From: Propionibacteriaceae bacterium UBA5174 | Lineage (GTDB): Bacteria > Actinomycetota > Actinomycetes > Propionibacteriales > Propionibacteriaceae | Direction of reading: 5' to 3' | Assembly: GCA_002413345.1 (NCBI GenBank) | Contig: DHWU01000008.1 | Coordinates: 14,430 to 21,184 of the forward strand | Length of the DNA stretch: 6,755 bases | In this document: piece by piece, positions 1-6,302 of the stretch | Layout: the number at the start of each line of letters is the position of its first letter | Position numbering within the stretch: the stretch's first letter is position 1 | Program-made: the position numbers and the translations under genes | Notes under the pieces: model-generated | The model's database searches: none | What the model was told of the DNA's origin: nothing | Seen by the model: only the letters and a program-made list of their open reading frames with translations

Positions 1-536
1 TCGTTGTTGGTGCCGTAGGTGATGTCACAGGCATAAGCCTCGCGGCGCTGCGCCGGAGTCATTTCCGACAGAATCGCTCCGACCTTCAGCCCCAGGAAGT
101 GATGGATTCGTCCCATCTGTTCGGACTGGAACTTGGCCAGGTAATCGTTCACCGTAACCACGTGGACGCCCTTGCCCGGCAAAGCATTCAGATAGGTCGC
201 GAGCACCGCCACCAGGGTCTTACCTTCACCGGTCTTCATCTCAGCGATGTTGCCCCAGTGAAGTGCGGCACCGCCCTGAATCTGAACGTCGAAGTGGCGC
301 TTACCTAGCACCCGCCTTGAGGCTTCGCGGACCGTGGCAAATGCCTCCGGCATCAACGAATCCAGCGACTCACCCTCTTCGAAGCGGGCGCGAAAGTCAT
401 CGGTCTGGCCGCGTAGTTCATCGTCGGACATCACTTCGAAGTCTGGTTCGATCTGGTTGACCTGATCGGCGACGACCTTCAACTTCTTCAGCTGCCGGCC
501 TTCGCCAATATGCAGCATCTTGTCCATTAGACCCAC
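1..536 (-). CDS. secA: Protein translocase subunit SecA, N-terminal part (runs off window)
   Basis: SecA is the ATPase motor that pushes preproteins through the SecYEG channel at the inner face of the membrane. Only the first 178 codons are here; the rest lies beyond base 1. Seen in the sequence: GEGR near residue 11, the GGAALH block followed by the Walker A stretch MKTGEGKT, then HVVTVNDYLA, GRIHHFLGL, MTPAQRRE and ITYGTNNE, all diagnostic of nucleotide-binding domain 1. I chose the GTG at 534-536. An in-frame TGA lies 11 codons further upstream, GTG gives the usual ten residues before GEG, and the purine-rich AAGGGAAG (548-555) is closer to it than to the alternative ATG at 525-527. The residues after VNDYLA are KFQSE where many SecAs have KRDSE/ERDSE. 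It looks like the housekeeping SecA1 rather than SecA2, but the fragment cannot prove this. A 112-nt repeat-rich spacer separates it from the GNAT gene, suggesting its own transcription signals. Confidence 0.96.
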   Translation of the reverse strand, partial: MGLMDKMLHIGEGRQLKKLKVVADQVNQIEPDFEVMSDDELRGQTDDFRARFEEGESLDSLMPEAFATVREASRRVLGKRHFDVQIQGGAALHWGNIAEMKTGEGKTLVAVLATYLNALPGKGVHVVTVNDYLAKFQSEQMGRIHHFLGLKVGAILSEMTPAQRREAYACDITYGTNN

Positions 537-547
537 GACGAACCGTG

Positions 548-555
548 CTTCCCTT
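548..555 (-). promoter_or_regulatory. Probable ribosome binding site of secA
   Basis: On the minus strand this reads AAGGGAAG. It lies 11 nt before the GTG at 536 and 20 nt before the ATG at 527, so it favours the GTG start. The spacing is somewhat long, so support is moderate. Confidence 0.5.
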
Positions 556-579
556 GTGAGACGTCAGTGCGAACCGAGC

Positions 580-595
580 GGACGCACCGGCGTCC
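580..595. repeat. Inverted repeat (6-bp arms, 4-nt loop) upstream of secA
   Basis: GGACGC and GCGTCC are perfect reverse complements separated by ACCG, giving a compact GC-rich hairpin about 45 nt upstream of the secA start. No run of T follows it on the minus strand, so it is not a classical intrinsic terminator. It could be a structured part of the secA leader, or chance in GC-rich DNA. Confidence 0.5.
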
Positions 596-600
596 ATCTT

Positions 601-616
601 ATTGGCTGCAGCCAAT
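601..616. repeat. Perfect 16-bp palindrome between the GNAT gene and secA
   Basis: ATTGGCTGCAGCCAAT is an uninterrupted perfect palindrome in the non-coding spacer. Such symmetry fits a dimeric DNA-binding protein site. As RNA it would form a 6-bp stem with a TGCA loop. It is followed on the minus strand by AAGATGG, not by a T-tract. I do not recognise it as the operator of a known regulator. Confidence 0.6.
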
Positions 617-632
617 CAGATAACCACACCTG

Positions 633-663
633 ACTGTGCTGACCGCTTTCAGTAGAGCACAGT
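633..663. repeat. Inverted repeat (8-bp arms, 15-nt loop) spanning the GNAT stop codon
   Basis: ACTGTGCT (633-640) and AGCACAGT (656-663) are perfect reverse complements. The GNAT stop codon (649-651) lies in the loop. A stem-loop over the 3' end of the gene could take part in termination or mRNA 3'-end protection, but the minus strand continues with CAGGTGTGG and has no T-tract. Support for a terminator function is therefore weak; the repeat itself is certain. Confidence 0.5.
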
Positions 664-1476
664 AGCCAATTCGCCCACCTGCTCGAAGCCAACCCGCAGA
701 TAGCTGCGCACGGCGCGAACGTTGAAGTCGTTGACATACAGGCAGGCCACCGAGTGCTCGGCCAGCACATACTCGGCCACTGCAGCCATGGCTGCAGCCG
801 AAGCTCCTTGGCCACGCAAACTCGGCTCGAGCCACACTCCTTGGATCTGCCCCACACCGCCACCGACTGCCCCAAGATCGGCCTTGAACACCACCCGGCG
901 GTCCACCACGACTCCATAGGCACGTTCCTGATCCACCAACCAACGGCAATACGCGCGGTAGTTCGAGCCCGGCCCAGATCCTGGATCCGCCCCCATCTCC
1001 TCGCGGTACATCGCCACCGAGGCCTCGTAATAGGACTCGAAGTCGCCGGGATGAATCCGACGCAGCCGCGGATCAGGAGCCACTTTCGGTGAGCCAGCAA
1101 AAGCCAGTAGCGGCTGACTAGGGCGAACCTCTCGGACATGGCTGTAGCTGCGCCCCCAACGCCGACCCAACGCCTCCCATAACGGCAACGCCAGCCGCGC
1201 CGGGCCGACGATCGATTGGCAGGTGCGGCGGCGTCCAACAGTCTCAACGAAGTCCGCGATCGGGTCGAGGGTGTCAGCCACCGGCACCAGATTCGCACCC
1301 AGATGCAGCAATGCCGACGGCTCGCCGTCCGGCCAGCCGTAAAGCATGCCAGGACCGTTTGGGCTCAAAATTCCCGCATCCACTCTGGACGCGACAAAGA
1401 CGCCACTCACTGGATCAGCAGCCAGTATCCGGCGGACGGCCGGCAGATCAGCGAAGGTTAGGACCCGACAGGACAC
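649..1476 (-). CDS. Two-domain GNAT family N-acetyltransferase (Rv2867c-like)
   Basis: The 275-residue product is predicted to transfer an acetyl group from acetyl-CoA to an unknown amine. Its C-terminal half (about 135-275) shows the GNAT core. The acetyl-CoA pyrophosphate loop is IQGVWLEPSLRGQGA at 211-225, with R221-G222-Q223-G224. It is followed by a helix, LYVNDFN (247-252 region) and SYLRVGF (258-264), the usual C-terminal GNAT motifs. The N-terminal half (about 1-125) resembles the extra domain (DUF4081 type) of actinobacterial relatives. No signal peptide or membrane segment is seen, so it should be cytoplasmic. The start is a GTG 5 nt after the ispG stop, so the gene is almost certainly co-transcribed and perhaps translationally coupled with ispG. 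The same neighbour follows ispG (gcpE) in M. tuberculosis. The substrate is unknown; a link to isoprenoid metabolism is only suggested by position. Confidence 0.9.
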   Translation of the reverse strand: MSCRVLTFADLPAVRRILAADPVSGVFVASRVDAGILSPNGPGMLYGWPDGEPSALLHLGANLVPVADTLDPIADFVETVGRRRTCQSIVGPARLALPLWEALGRRWGRSYSHVREVRPSQPLLAFAGSPKVAPDPRLRRIHPGDFESYYEASVAMYREEMGADPGSGPGSNYRAYCRWLVDQERAYGVVVDRRVVFKADLGAVGGGVGQIQGVWLEPSLRGQGASAAAMAAVAEYVLAEHSVACLYVNDFNVRAVRSYLRVGFEQVGELATVLY

Positions 1477-1481
1477 GGGGA

Positions 1482-2630
1482 TCAGCCCACCGTCACCTCA
1501 GGCGGACCGGATTCGCCAGCCTGCAGGTCCGCGGCCATCCGATTTGCCTCAGCAATCAAGGTGGCCACGATCTCGGCTTCTGGCACGGTCTTGACCACCT
1601 CGCCGTGAACGAAGATCTGCCCCTTGCCGTTACCCGAAGCGACGCCGAGGTCAGCCTCTCGGGCTTCGCCTGGACCGTTAACGACGCAGCCCATCACGGC
1701 CACCCGTAGTGGAACGCTCAGTCCTTCTAAACCTTTGGAGACTTCTTCGGCCAAGGTGTACACGTCCACCTGAGCTCGTCCGCAGGAAGGGCAAGACACG
1801 ATCTCGAGTTTGCGCGGCCGCAGGTTGAGCGATTCCAGGATCTTGACTCCGACTTTCACCTCTTCGACCGGTGGGGCCGAAAGTGAAACTCGAATCGTGT
1901 CGCCGATCCCCTTGCTCAACAAGGCGCCGAAGGCGACTGCCGACTTGATCGTGCCTTGGAAGGCAGGGCCAGCCTCAGTCACTCCCAGATGCAAGGGATA
2001 GTCACGAGCTTCACTCAACAATTCGTAGGCCCGGACCATCACGACTGGGTCATGGTGTTTGACCGAAATCTTGAAGTCGGCGAAGCCATGCTCTTCGAAC
2101 AGCGCAGCTTCCATCAGGGCAGATTCGACTAGCGCTTCGGGGGTCGGTGAGCCGTACTTGGCTAGCAACCGGGAATCCAGCGACCCGGCGTTGATCCCGA
2201 TCCGGATCGAGACCCCAGCGTCAGCTGCTGCCTTGGCGATCTGTTTCACCTGATCATCGAAGGCTCGAATGTTTCCTGGGTTTACCCGTACGGCAGCACA
2301 GCCAGCATCGATCGCGGCAAAGACATATTTGGGCTGAAAGTGAATATCGGCGATCACCGGGATCGGGCTCCTAGCCACCAGCACGGCCAGCGCGTCGGCG
2401 TCGTCGGCACTGGGCACCGCCACCCGAACGATGTCGCACCCGGCAGCGGTGAGTTCAGCTATCTGCTGCAAAGTAGCGTCGGTATCGGTGGTCTTAGTAG
2501 TGGTCATCGACTGCACCGAAATCGGCGCTCCGCCACCGACCAATACCTTGCCCACCTTGATCTGGTGGGTGGGGCGACGGGGGGCCAACACCACCGGGGC
2601 CAACTGCGGTAACCCAAGACTGACAGACAT
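1482..2630 (-). CDS. ispG: 4-hydroxy-3-methylbut-2-en-1-yl diphosphate synthase (IspG/GcpE)
   Basis: IspG reductively opens 2-C-methyl-D-erythritol 2,4-cyclodiphosphate to give HMBPP, the penultimate step of the MEP isoprenoid pathway, using a [4Fe-4S] cluster and ferredoxin or flavodoxin electrons. The 382-residue length fits the bacterial short form. The N-terminal TIM-barrel half contains VGGGAPISVQSMTTT (31-45), IADIHF (93-98), VRVNPGNI (114-121) and RIGINAGSLD (143-152). Then follow KISVKHHD (187-194), GVTEAGPAFQGTIKSA (216-231) and GIGDTIRVSLS (241-251). The cluster ligands are C280 and C283 in CPSCGR and C315 in GCVVNGPGE; E322 is the conserved glutamate of that motif. All expected catalytic residues are present. 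The ATG start is preceded by GAGGA (2635-2639) at 4 nt spacing. It is separated from rseP by 145 nt, so it probably has its own promoter, and it leads the GNAT gene. Confidence 0.98.
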   Translation of the reverse strand: MSVSLGLPQLAPVVLAPRRPTHQIKVGKVLVGGGAPISVQSMTTTKTTDTDATLQQIAELTAAGCDIVRVAVPSADDADALAVLVARSPIPVIADIHFQPKYVFAAIDAGCAAVRVNPGNIRAFDDQVKQIAKAAADAGVSIRIGINAGSLDSRLLAKYGSPTPEALVESALMEAALFEEHGFADFKISVKHHDPVVMVRAYELLSEARDYPLHLGVTEAGPAFQGTIKSAVAFGALLSKGIGDTIRVSLSAPPVEEVKVGVKILESLNLRPRKLEIVSCPSCGRAQVDVYTLAEEVSKGLEGLSVPLRVAVMGCVVNGPGEAREADLGVASGNGKGQIFVHGEVVKTVPEAEIVATLIAEANRMAADLQAGESGPPEVTVG

Positions 2631-2678
2631 CGATTCCTCGATCAGTGAACATCGACGGGCTATTGACCGCCGCCAGAT

Positions 2679-2684
2679 AGCCTA
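2679..2684 (-). promoter_or_regulatory. Candidate -10 element for ispG
   Basis: The minus strand reads TAGGCT here, a fair match to the actinobacterial TAnnnT -10 pattern, about 48 nt upstream of the ispG ATG. No convincing -35 lies at 16-18 nt. An overlapping alternative is TTGCCT (2706-2711), 17 nt, TAGGTA (2683-2688). The same TAGGCT hexamer occurs upstream of dxr. This is a weak call based on pattern and position only. Confidence 0.3.
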
Positions 2685-2706
2685 CCTATGCCCTAGTGAC
2701 ACCGCA

Positions 2707-2728
2707 GGCAACCCACGGTAAGGGTGCC
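2707..2728. repeat. Imperfect hairpin in the rseP-ispG spacer
   Basis: GGCA-CCC and GGG-TGCC can pair as a 7-bp stem with one bulged base and a 7-nt loop. It lies about 48 nt after the rseP stop. A T-rich stretch follows it only on the plus strand (TAGTTTTGTTC), where no gene precedes it. On the minus strand there is no T-tract, so a terminator for dxr-rseP is possible but poorly supported. Confidence 0.3.
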
Positions 2729-2775
2729 TAGTTTTGTTCACCAGCCACGATCCAGGACAGCCCCCAAATTGGTGA

Positions 2776-4065
2776 TCAGAACAACCGGACTGGGCTGATG
2801 ATGTCGGCCAAGATCAGCGCCACCCCGGAGATCAGCAGGAAGCCACCAACGCCATAAGCCACCGGCAGCAACTTGGCCGTGTCGAAGTACCCGGGATCTT
2901 TACGCCGCAGCACCTTGGCACCGAGTCGGCGTAGCCATTCATAGATCGCTCCAGCGATATGCCCACCGTCCAACGGCGGCAAGGGCACAAAGTTGAACAG
3001 CGCCAGGAATAGGTTCACCGAAGCCAGCAGGGACGCAAAGGTCGAAATCTTGGCACCAACCGGAATCTGGTCATTGGCCACCACTTGTCCAGCCACCTGG
3101 CTAGCACCGACGATGCTGATCGGGTCGTAGACGCTGCGCGGCTGTCCGGTGACCATACCGACCACAACGTTCCAGACCTTCACCGGAAACTGCGCCAGCG
3201 CGACCACACTCTGTTGAGTCATGGTCCACATATCCGATACCACTTCGGCTGGCCCACCGGTGGTGAGTTTCTGTTCAGGACTGATCCCTAGCCAGCCAGC
3301 ACGAACCTTGTGACTGGGGTCAAGGTTGTCTGGTAGATCGTTCATTCCGGTGTGAATCTCGGGCAAAGCGACGACCTGCCCGCCGCGATTCACCTCGATC
3401 TTGGCCAGCCCGTCCCCGTTTGCCCGGATCAGCGCGCTTAGCTGGGTGTAGGACTCGACCGCCACACCATTAAAGGTGACTATCTGGTCACCTTTCTGGA
3501 TTCCGGCTTGGGCTGCTGGGGTCAACGGGTCAGAGGCGATACACCCTTCCCGCGAAGGATCGGCGATGATGCACTGCTGGACGTAGGCGATGGTCGTCTG
3601 CGGGCGATACATCCCGTAGCCAGCGGTGACGCCGAGAAACAGCCCAAAGGCAATCAGCAGGTTCATCAGCGGACCGCCAGCCATCACGATCAGCTTTTGC
3701 CAAGTCTTCTTCTGGTAGAACAGCCGCGAATCAGCAACGTCAGTAGCGGTGATCTCCGACCATTCCCCTTCACGCGCAGCATCGGCGTATTCGCCCAGCC
3801 GAGTGCGATTCTTCTTCCCCTCAACCTTGGGCGGGTACATCCCAAGCAGGCGCACATAGCCGCCCAACGGGAACCACTTAAGCCCGTACTCTGTCTCTCC
3901 TCGTTTGGTCGACCAAATGGTCGGGCCAAACCCAACGAAGTATTGCGGCACCCGCACCCCAAAGATCTTGGCCGGCACCATGTGACCGATCTCGTGCAAC
4001 GCCACCGAAGCCATGATCAGTGCGAAAAAGGCGATGGCGAAACCCACCACGGTCAGGATTTCCAT
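2776..4065 (-). CDS. rseP: Site-2 zinc metalloprotease RseP/Rip1 (RIP family)
   Basis: This 429-residue integral membrane protease cuts transmembrane helices, typically of anti-sigma factors after a first cut by another protease; Rip1 (Rv2869c) is the mycobacterial counterpart. The zinc motif HEIGH (H24, E25, H28) sits in the first membrane segment (about 1-25). The conserved RVPQYFVGFGPTIWS and PLGGYVRLLGM blocks follow at 38-52 and 66-75. A second membrane segment lies at about 125-150. One extracytoplasmic PDZ domain follows, with PAAQAGIQKGDQIVTFNG at 183-200. The third zinc ligand region is NFVPLPPLDGGH, with D366. Membrane segments are likely at about 340-362 and 402-424. Two cysteines (C165, C175) precede the PDZ core. 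The ATG directly follows the dxr TGA, with AAGGAG 6 nt upstream inside the dxr end, so the two genes are one operon and probably translationally coupled. Substrates cannot be told from the window. Confidence 0.97.
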   Translation of the reverse strand: MEILTVVGFAIAFFALIMASVALHEIGHMVPAKIFGVRVPQYFVGFGPTIWSTKRGETEYGLKWFPLGGYVRLLGMYPPKVEGKKNRTRLGEYADAAREGEWSEITATDVADSRLFYQKKTWQKLIVMAGGPLMNLLIAFGLFLGVTAGYGMYRPQTTIAYVQQCIIADPSREGCIASDPLTPAAQAGIQKGDQIVTFNGVAVESYTQLSALIRANGDGLAKIEVNRGGQVVALPEIHTGMNDLPDNLDPSHKVRAGWLGISPEQKLTTGGPAEVVSDMWTMTQQSVVALAQFPVKVWNVVVGMVTGQPRSVYDPISIVGASQVAGQVVANDQIPVGAKISTFASLLASVNLFLALFNFVPLPPLDGGHIAGAIYEWLRRLGAKVLRRKDPGYFDTAKLLPVAYGVGGFLLISGVALILADIISPVRLF

Positions 4066-5217
4066 TCAGCACTCCTTGATTCGCTGCGCCGCTGCTACTC
4101 GGGCTGCCGCATCCGCGGCCAACACCGAAGCCACGCTCAGTGATTGTCCCTCAGCCTGGGTCAGATGCGCTTCCAGAACCGCACCTACGACCTCAACAAT
4201 GCCTGAGAAGGCCAAATCGCCGGCACAGAAGGCATCCACACACACCTCATTGGCCGCATTGAACACGGCAGGAGCAGTGCCCCCAGCCTTGCCAGCCCGG
4301 CGTGCGATTTCGACGGCCGGGAAGACTTTTGCGTCCAGAGGTTCGAAGGTCCAGGTTGCGGCAGTGCGCCAGTCGCAGGGCTGGACGGCATCGGCCAAGC
4401 GGTCGGGCCAGCTAAGACCCAGCGCGATTGGCAACCGCATGTCTGGCGGCGAAGCCTGCGCAATGGTGGAGCCGTCGTGAAATTCGACCATCGAGTGCAC
4501 GATCGATTGCGGGTGGACCACCACTTCGATGTCATCTAGATCAACACCGAACAGCAGTCCAGCTTCAAGCAGTTCTAAACCCTTATTGACCAGCGTCGCG
4601 GAGTTGATCGTCACCACCCGCCCCATCGACCAGGTTGGATGCGCCATTGCCTGGGCCGGAGTCACCCCCCGCAGTTGTGCTCGGCTCCAGCCTCGAAACG
4701 GCCCACCAGAGGCGGTAAGGATCAGCTTGCGCACTTCCTCAGCCCGTCCGGCTCGCAATGCCTGAGCGAAGGCCGAATGCTCCGAATCGACTGCCACGAT
4801 TTGCCCCGGAGCCGCAGCGTCGGTGACCAGGCGTCCGCCGATCACCAGCGATTCTTTGTTTGCCAAAGCCAAAGTGGTGCCGGCCGCCAGGGTGGCCAGG
4901 GTCGGCTCTAACCCGGCTGCACCGGTGATGCCGTTGAGCACCACATCACACGGAATGGCCGCCAGCCGGGTGGCGGCATCTGGACCAGCCCAGATTTCGA
5001 TGCCCGCCAACTGTTCGGCGACCCGGTCGGCGAGGTTGGCGTCCGCCACCGCAACCACCGCCGGACGCAGCGCCCTGGCTTGGTCGACCAAGAGCTCAAC
5101 ATTGCTACCACCGGCAGCCAGCCCAATCACCTCAAAGCGGTCACGGCGAGCGCTGATCACCTCAATCGCCTGAGTACCGATTGATCCGGTGCTCCCCAGG
5201 ATCACCACCTGCCGCAT
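4066..5217 (-). CDS. dxr: 1-deoxy-D-xylulose 5-phosphate reductoisomerase (Dxr/IspC)
   Basis: Dxr converts DXP to 2-C-methyl-D-erythritol 4-phosphate with NADPH and a divalent metal. It is the first committed step of the MEP pathway and the target of fosmidomycin. Seen in the 383-residue product: the NADPH-binding GSTGSIGTQ (8-16), LNGITGAAGLEPTL (94-107), ANKESLV (119-125), the metal-site VDSEHSA with D144 and E146, SGGPF (170-174), the flexible-loop HPTWSMG (193-199), INSATLVNKGLE (204-215, with N211, K212, E215) and PQSIVHSMVEF (236-246). All expected active-site residues are present. I chose the ATG at 5215-5217 because GGGGAG lies 7 nt upstream and it gives the normal short N-terminus before the GSTGSIG motif. 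A TTG at 5244 would add nine residues without family support. It is first in the dxr-rseP operon, after a 111-nt spacer from the esterase gene. Confidence 0.98.
   Translation of the reverse strand: MRQVVILGSTGSIGTQAIEVISARRDRFEVIGLAAGGSNVELLVDQARALRPAVVAVADANLADRVAEQLAGIEIWAGPDAATRLAAIPCDVVLNGITGAAGLEPTLATLAAGTTLALANKESLVIGGRLVTDAAAPGQIVAVDSEHSAFAQALRAGRAEEVRKLILTASGGPFRGWSRAQLRGVTPAQAMAHPTWSMGRVVTINSATLVNKGLELLEAGLLFGVDLDDIEVVVHPQSIVHSMVEFHDGSTIAQASPPDMRLPIALGLSWPDRLADAVQPCDWRTAATWTFEPLDAKVFPAVEIARRAGKAGGTAPAVFNAANEVCVDAFCAGDLAFSGIVEVVGAVLEAHLTQAEGQSLSVASVLAADAAARVAAAQRIKEC
4072..4077 (-). promoter_or_regulatory. Ribosome binding site of rseP, inside the dxr 3' end
   Basis: The minus strand reads AAGGAG, then TGCTGA, then the ATG of rseP. 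This is a near-consensus site at 6 nt spacing, embedded in the last dxr codons, and it fixes the rseP start and supports coupled translation. Confidence 0.85.
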
Positions 5218-5224
5218 GCCCACA

Positions 5225-5230
5225 CTCCCC
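5225..5230 (-). promoter_or_regulatory. Ribosome binding site deciding the dxr start
   Basis: The minus strand reads GGGGAG 7 nt before the ATG at 5217. The upstream TTG at 5244 lies before this site and has no comparable signal, so the shorter dxr is preferred. Confidence 0.7.
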
Positions 5231-5262
5231 AGCTCAATACGCAAAGATCAAGACCGCGGTTC

Positions 5263-5268
5263 AGCCTA
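5263..5268 (-). promoter_or_regulatory. Candidate -10 element for dxr
   Basis: The minus strand reads TAGGCT 45 nt upstream of the dxr ATG, a TAnnnT match. The nearest TTG-type -35 (TTGGAT, 5291-5296) is 22 nt away, which is too far for a standard promoter, so only the -10 is suggested. Confidence 0.3.
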
Positions 5269-5328
5269 GCCGCACCATTTGTGACCAGCGATCCAAGTGT
5301 CCCCCAGCCTGCGGTAGGCCGCGCACAA

Positions 5329-6237
5329 TCAGCTTCGTGGATGGCTGCTGAAGAACTTCCAGACCACTTGGGTTGCCGACAAGGCTTCGGCCGGCGGATC
5401 CGCACCGGGGTAGGTGGTCTTCACCGAACCGGGCCATTGATGCCCGGCTCCAGCGATCACAATCCACTCCACCGTTCGGGCATCCGGGCAGGCCGCGGTC
5501 GAGGAAGTTACCGCACCCTCCGCACTGGTGGTGAAGGCGGCGCAGCCGTCGCGTTCTCGCCAACCATCGACGACCTGCGCAATCGGCGGTCCAACGACCA
5601 ATCCAGGCGCTTTCCCGCGTTTCCCATCCAATCGGACGGTGGCATCAGCGGCACCGTGAATGTGTAGCAGCGAGACCGGCTTGGCGCCGGCGCAGTCAAC
5701 CAGTTGGGTACCAGACACCGGAGCCACTGCGGCGAACAGGTCCGTTTCGCAGGCCATTCGGTAGCTCATCATGGCGCCATTGGACATGCCAGTCAGATAG
5801 CGCCGCTTAGGGTCGACCAGAATCAAGTCGTCGACTCGCTGTAGGACCGCGCTGAGGAAAGCGACATCGTCAACCCCATCGCGAGCCGCAGCTCCGCAGC
5901 AAGTGCCCGCATTCCAGGTGCGGTCAAGGCCATCGGGATAGACAACCAGAAATCCCTGCTGATCAGCCAAATCGTCCCAACCGTAACTGGCTTCAGCCTG
6001 GGCCGCGCTGCCCAGTCCCCCGTGCAACATCACCACCAAGGAGTAGCCCGATTCGGGCATCGCGGCTGCTGGCCGATGGACGGTGAAACTGCGCTCAACT
6101 CCAGTCACCGAGATGGTCAACTTGGTATCCCCCACGGCTAACCCGGTCGAACCGGGCGTGGCCGCGGGCCGAATACCGCAGCCGCTAACCAGCGCCAGTA
6201 CCAACACCAGCCCGGCCACCACCCCACCGATTCGCAC
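5329..6237 (-). CDS. Exported lipoprotein esterase, LpqC / PHB depolymerase-like
   Basis: This is a predicted alpha/beta-hydrolase anchored on the outside of the membrane. From the GTG at 6235-6237 the 302-residue product starts with a short charged region, a hydrophobic core (VVAGLVLVLALVSG) and a lipobox cysteine (LVSGC, C20). The hydrolase domain shows the oxyanion region MLHGG (70-74), VYPDGLDRTWNAGTCCG (about 99-115), the nucleophile elbow GMSNG (S152), HIHGAADATV with the likely acid D198, and GAGHQWPG with the likely base H266. This is the pattern of the Esterase_phb / LpqC group, which includes polyhydroxybutyrate depolymerases, feruloyl and acetyl-xylan esterases; the natural substrate cannot be chosen. 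A longer frame opens at a GTG at 6318, overlapping the ABC-F stop, but it would put 46 residues before the lipobox cysteine, too long for a typical lipoprotein signal. No Shine-Dalgarno precedes 6237; a -10-like TATGCT 6 nt upstream suggests a leaderless mRNA. Confidence 0.88.
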   Translation of the reverse strand: MRIGGVVAGLVLVLALVSGCGIRPAATPGSTGLAVGDTKLTISVTGVERSFTVHRPAAAMPESGYSLVVMLHGGLGSAAQAEASYGWDDLADQQGFLVVYPDGLDRTWNAGTCCGAAARDGVDDVAFLSAVLQRVDDLILVDPKRRYLTGMSNGAMMSYRMACETDLFAAVAPVSGTQLVDCAGAKPVSLLHIHGAADATVRLDGKRGKAPGLVVGPPIAQVVDGWRERDGCAAFTTSAEGAVTSSTAACPDARTVEWIVIAGAGHQWPGSVKTTYPGADPPAEALSATQVVWKFFSSHPRS

Positions 6238-6243
6238 GCAGCC

Positions 6244-6249
6244 AGCATA
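6244..6249 (-). promoter_or_regulatory. Candidate -10 element for a leaderless esterase transcript
   Basis: The minus strand reads TATGCT, six nucleotides (GGCTGC), then GTG. A -10 at this distance would start the RNA at the GTG itself, the arrangement of leaderless genes common in actinobacteria. A possible -35, TTGGGA (6265-6270), is only 15 nt further upstream, so the promoter is tentative. Confidence 0.35.
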
Positions 6250-6302
6250 GATACCCGCAGCTAGTCCCAACTCGGCAACACCGAAGCTGATTGCCCCCGC
6301 GA

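Noticed and set aside
418..615. Possible leader ORF upstream of and overlapping secA (ATG at 597)
   Set aside because: It has no good ribosome site, no leader-peptide features, and it simply runs through the secA start in another frame.
564..1298. 244-codon minus-strand frame overlapping the GNAT gene in another register
   Set aside because: The overlapping frame at 649-1476 carries all GNAT motifs. This one is rich in Trp, Arg and Ser, has no domain and is a shadow frame.
2629..2642. Five-bp inverted repeat ATCGA/TCGAT around the ispG ribosome site
   Set aside because: The stem is too short and AT-rich to claim translational control, and the GGAA of the site would sit exposed in the loop.
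3904..3917. 14-bp perfect palindrome TTTGGTCGACCAAA inside rseP
   Set aside because: It encodes the conserved IWSTK segment, and a 14-bp palindrome is expected by chance about every 16 kb, so one in coding DNA is unremarkable.
3508..4143. Long open frame on the plus strand (211 codons) opposite rseP and the end of dxr
   Set aside because: It is antisense to a gene with clear family motifs, its product is low in hydrophobic order and rich in Arg/His/Pro, and it has no recognisable domain. Long antisense frames are common in GC-rich coding DNA.
5218..5244. Longer dxr starting at TTG 5244
   Set aside because: The codon is TTG without an upstream ribosome site. The ATG at 5217 has GGGGAG at 7 nt and gives the usual Dxr N-terminus.
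5304..5321. Hairpin shortly after the esterase stop as a terminator
   Set aside because: Only about six pairs, one of them G-T, with no T-tract on the minus strand, so it cannot be told from chance in GC-rich sequence.
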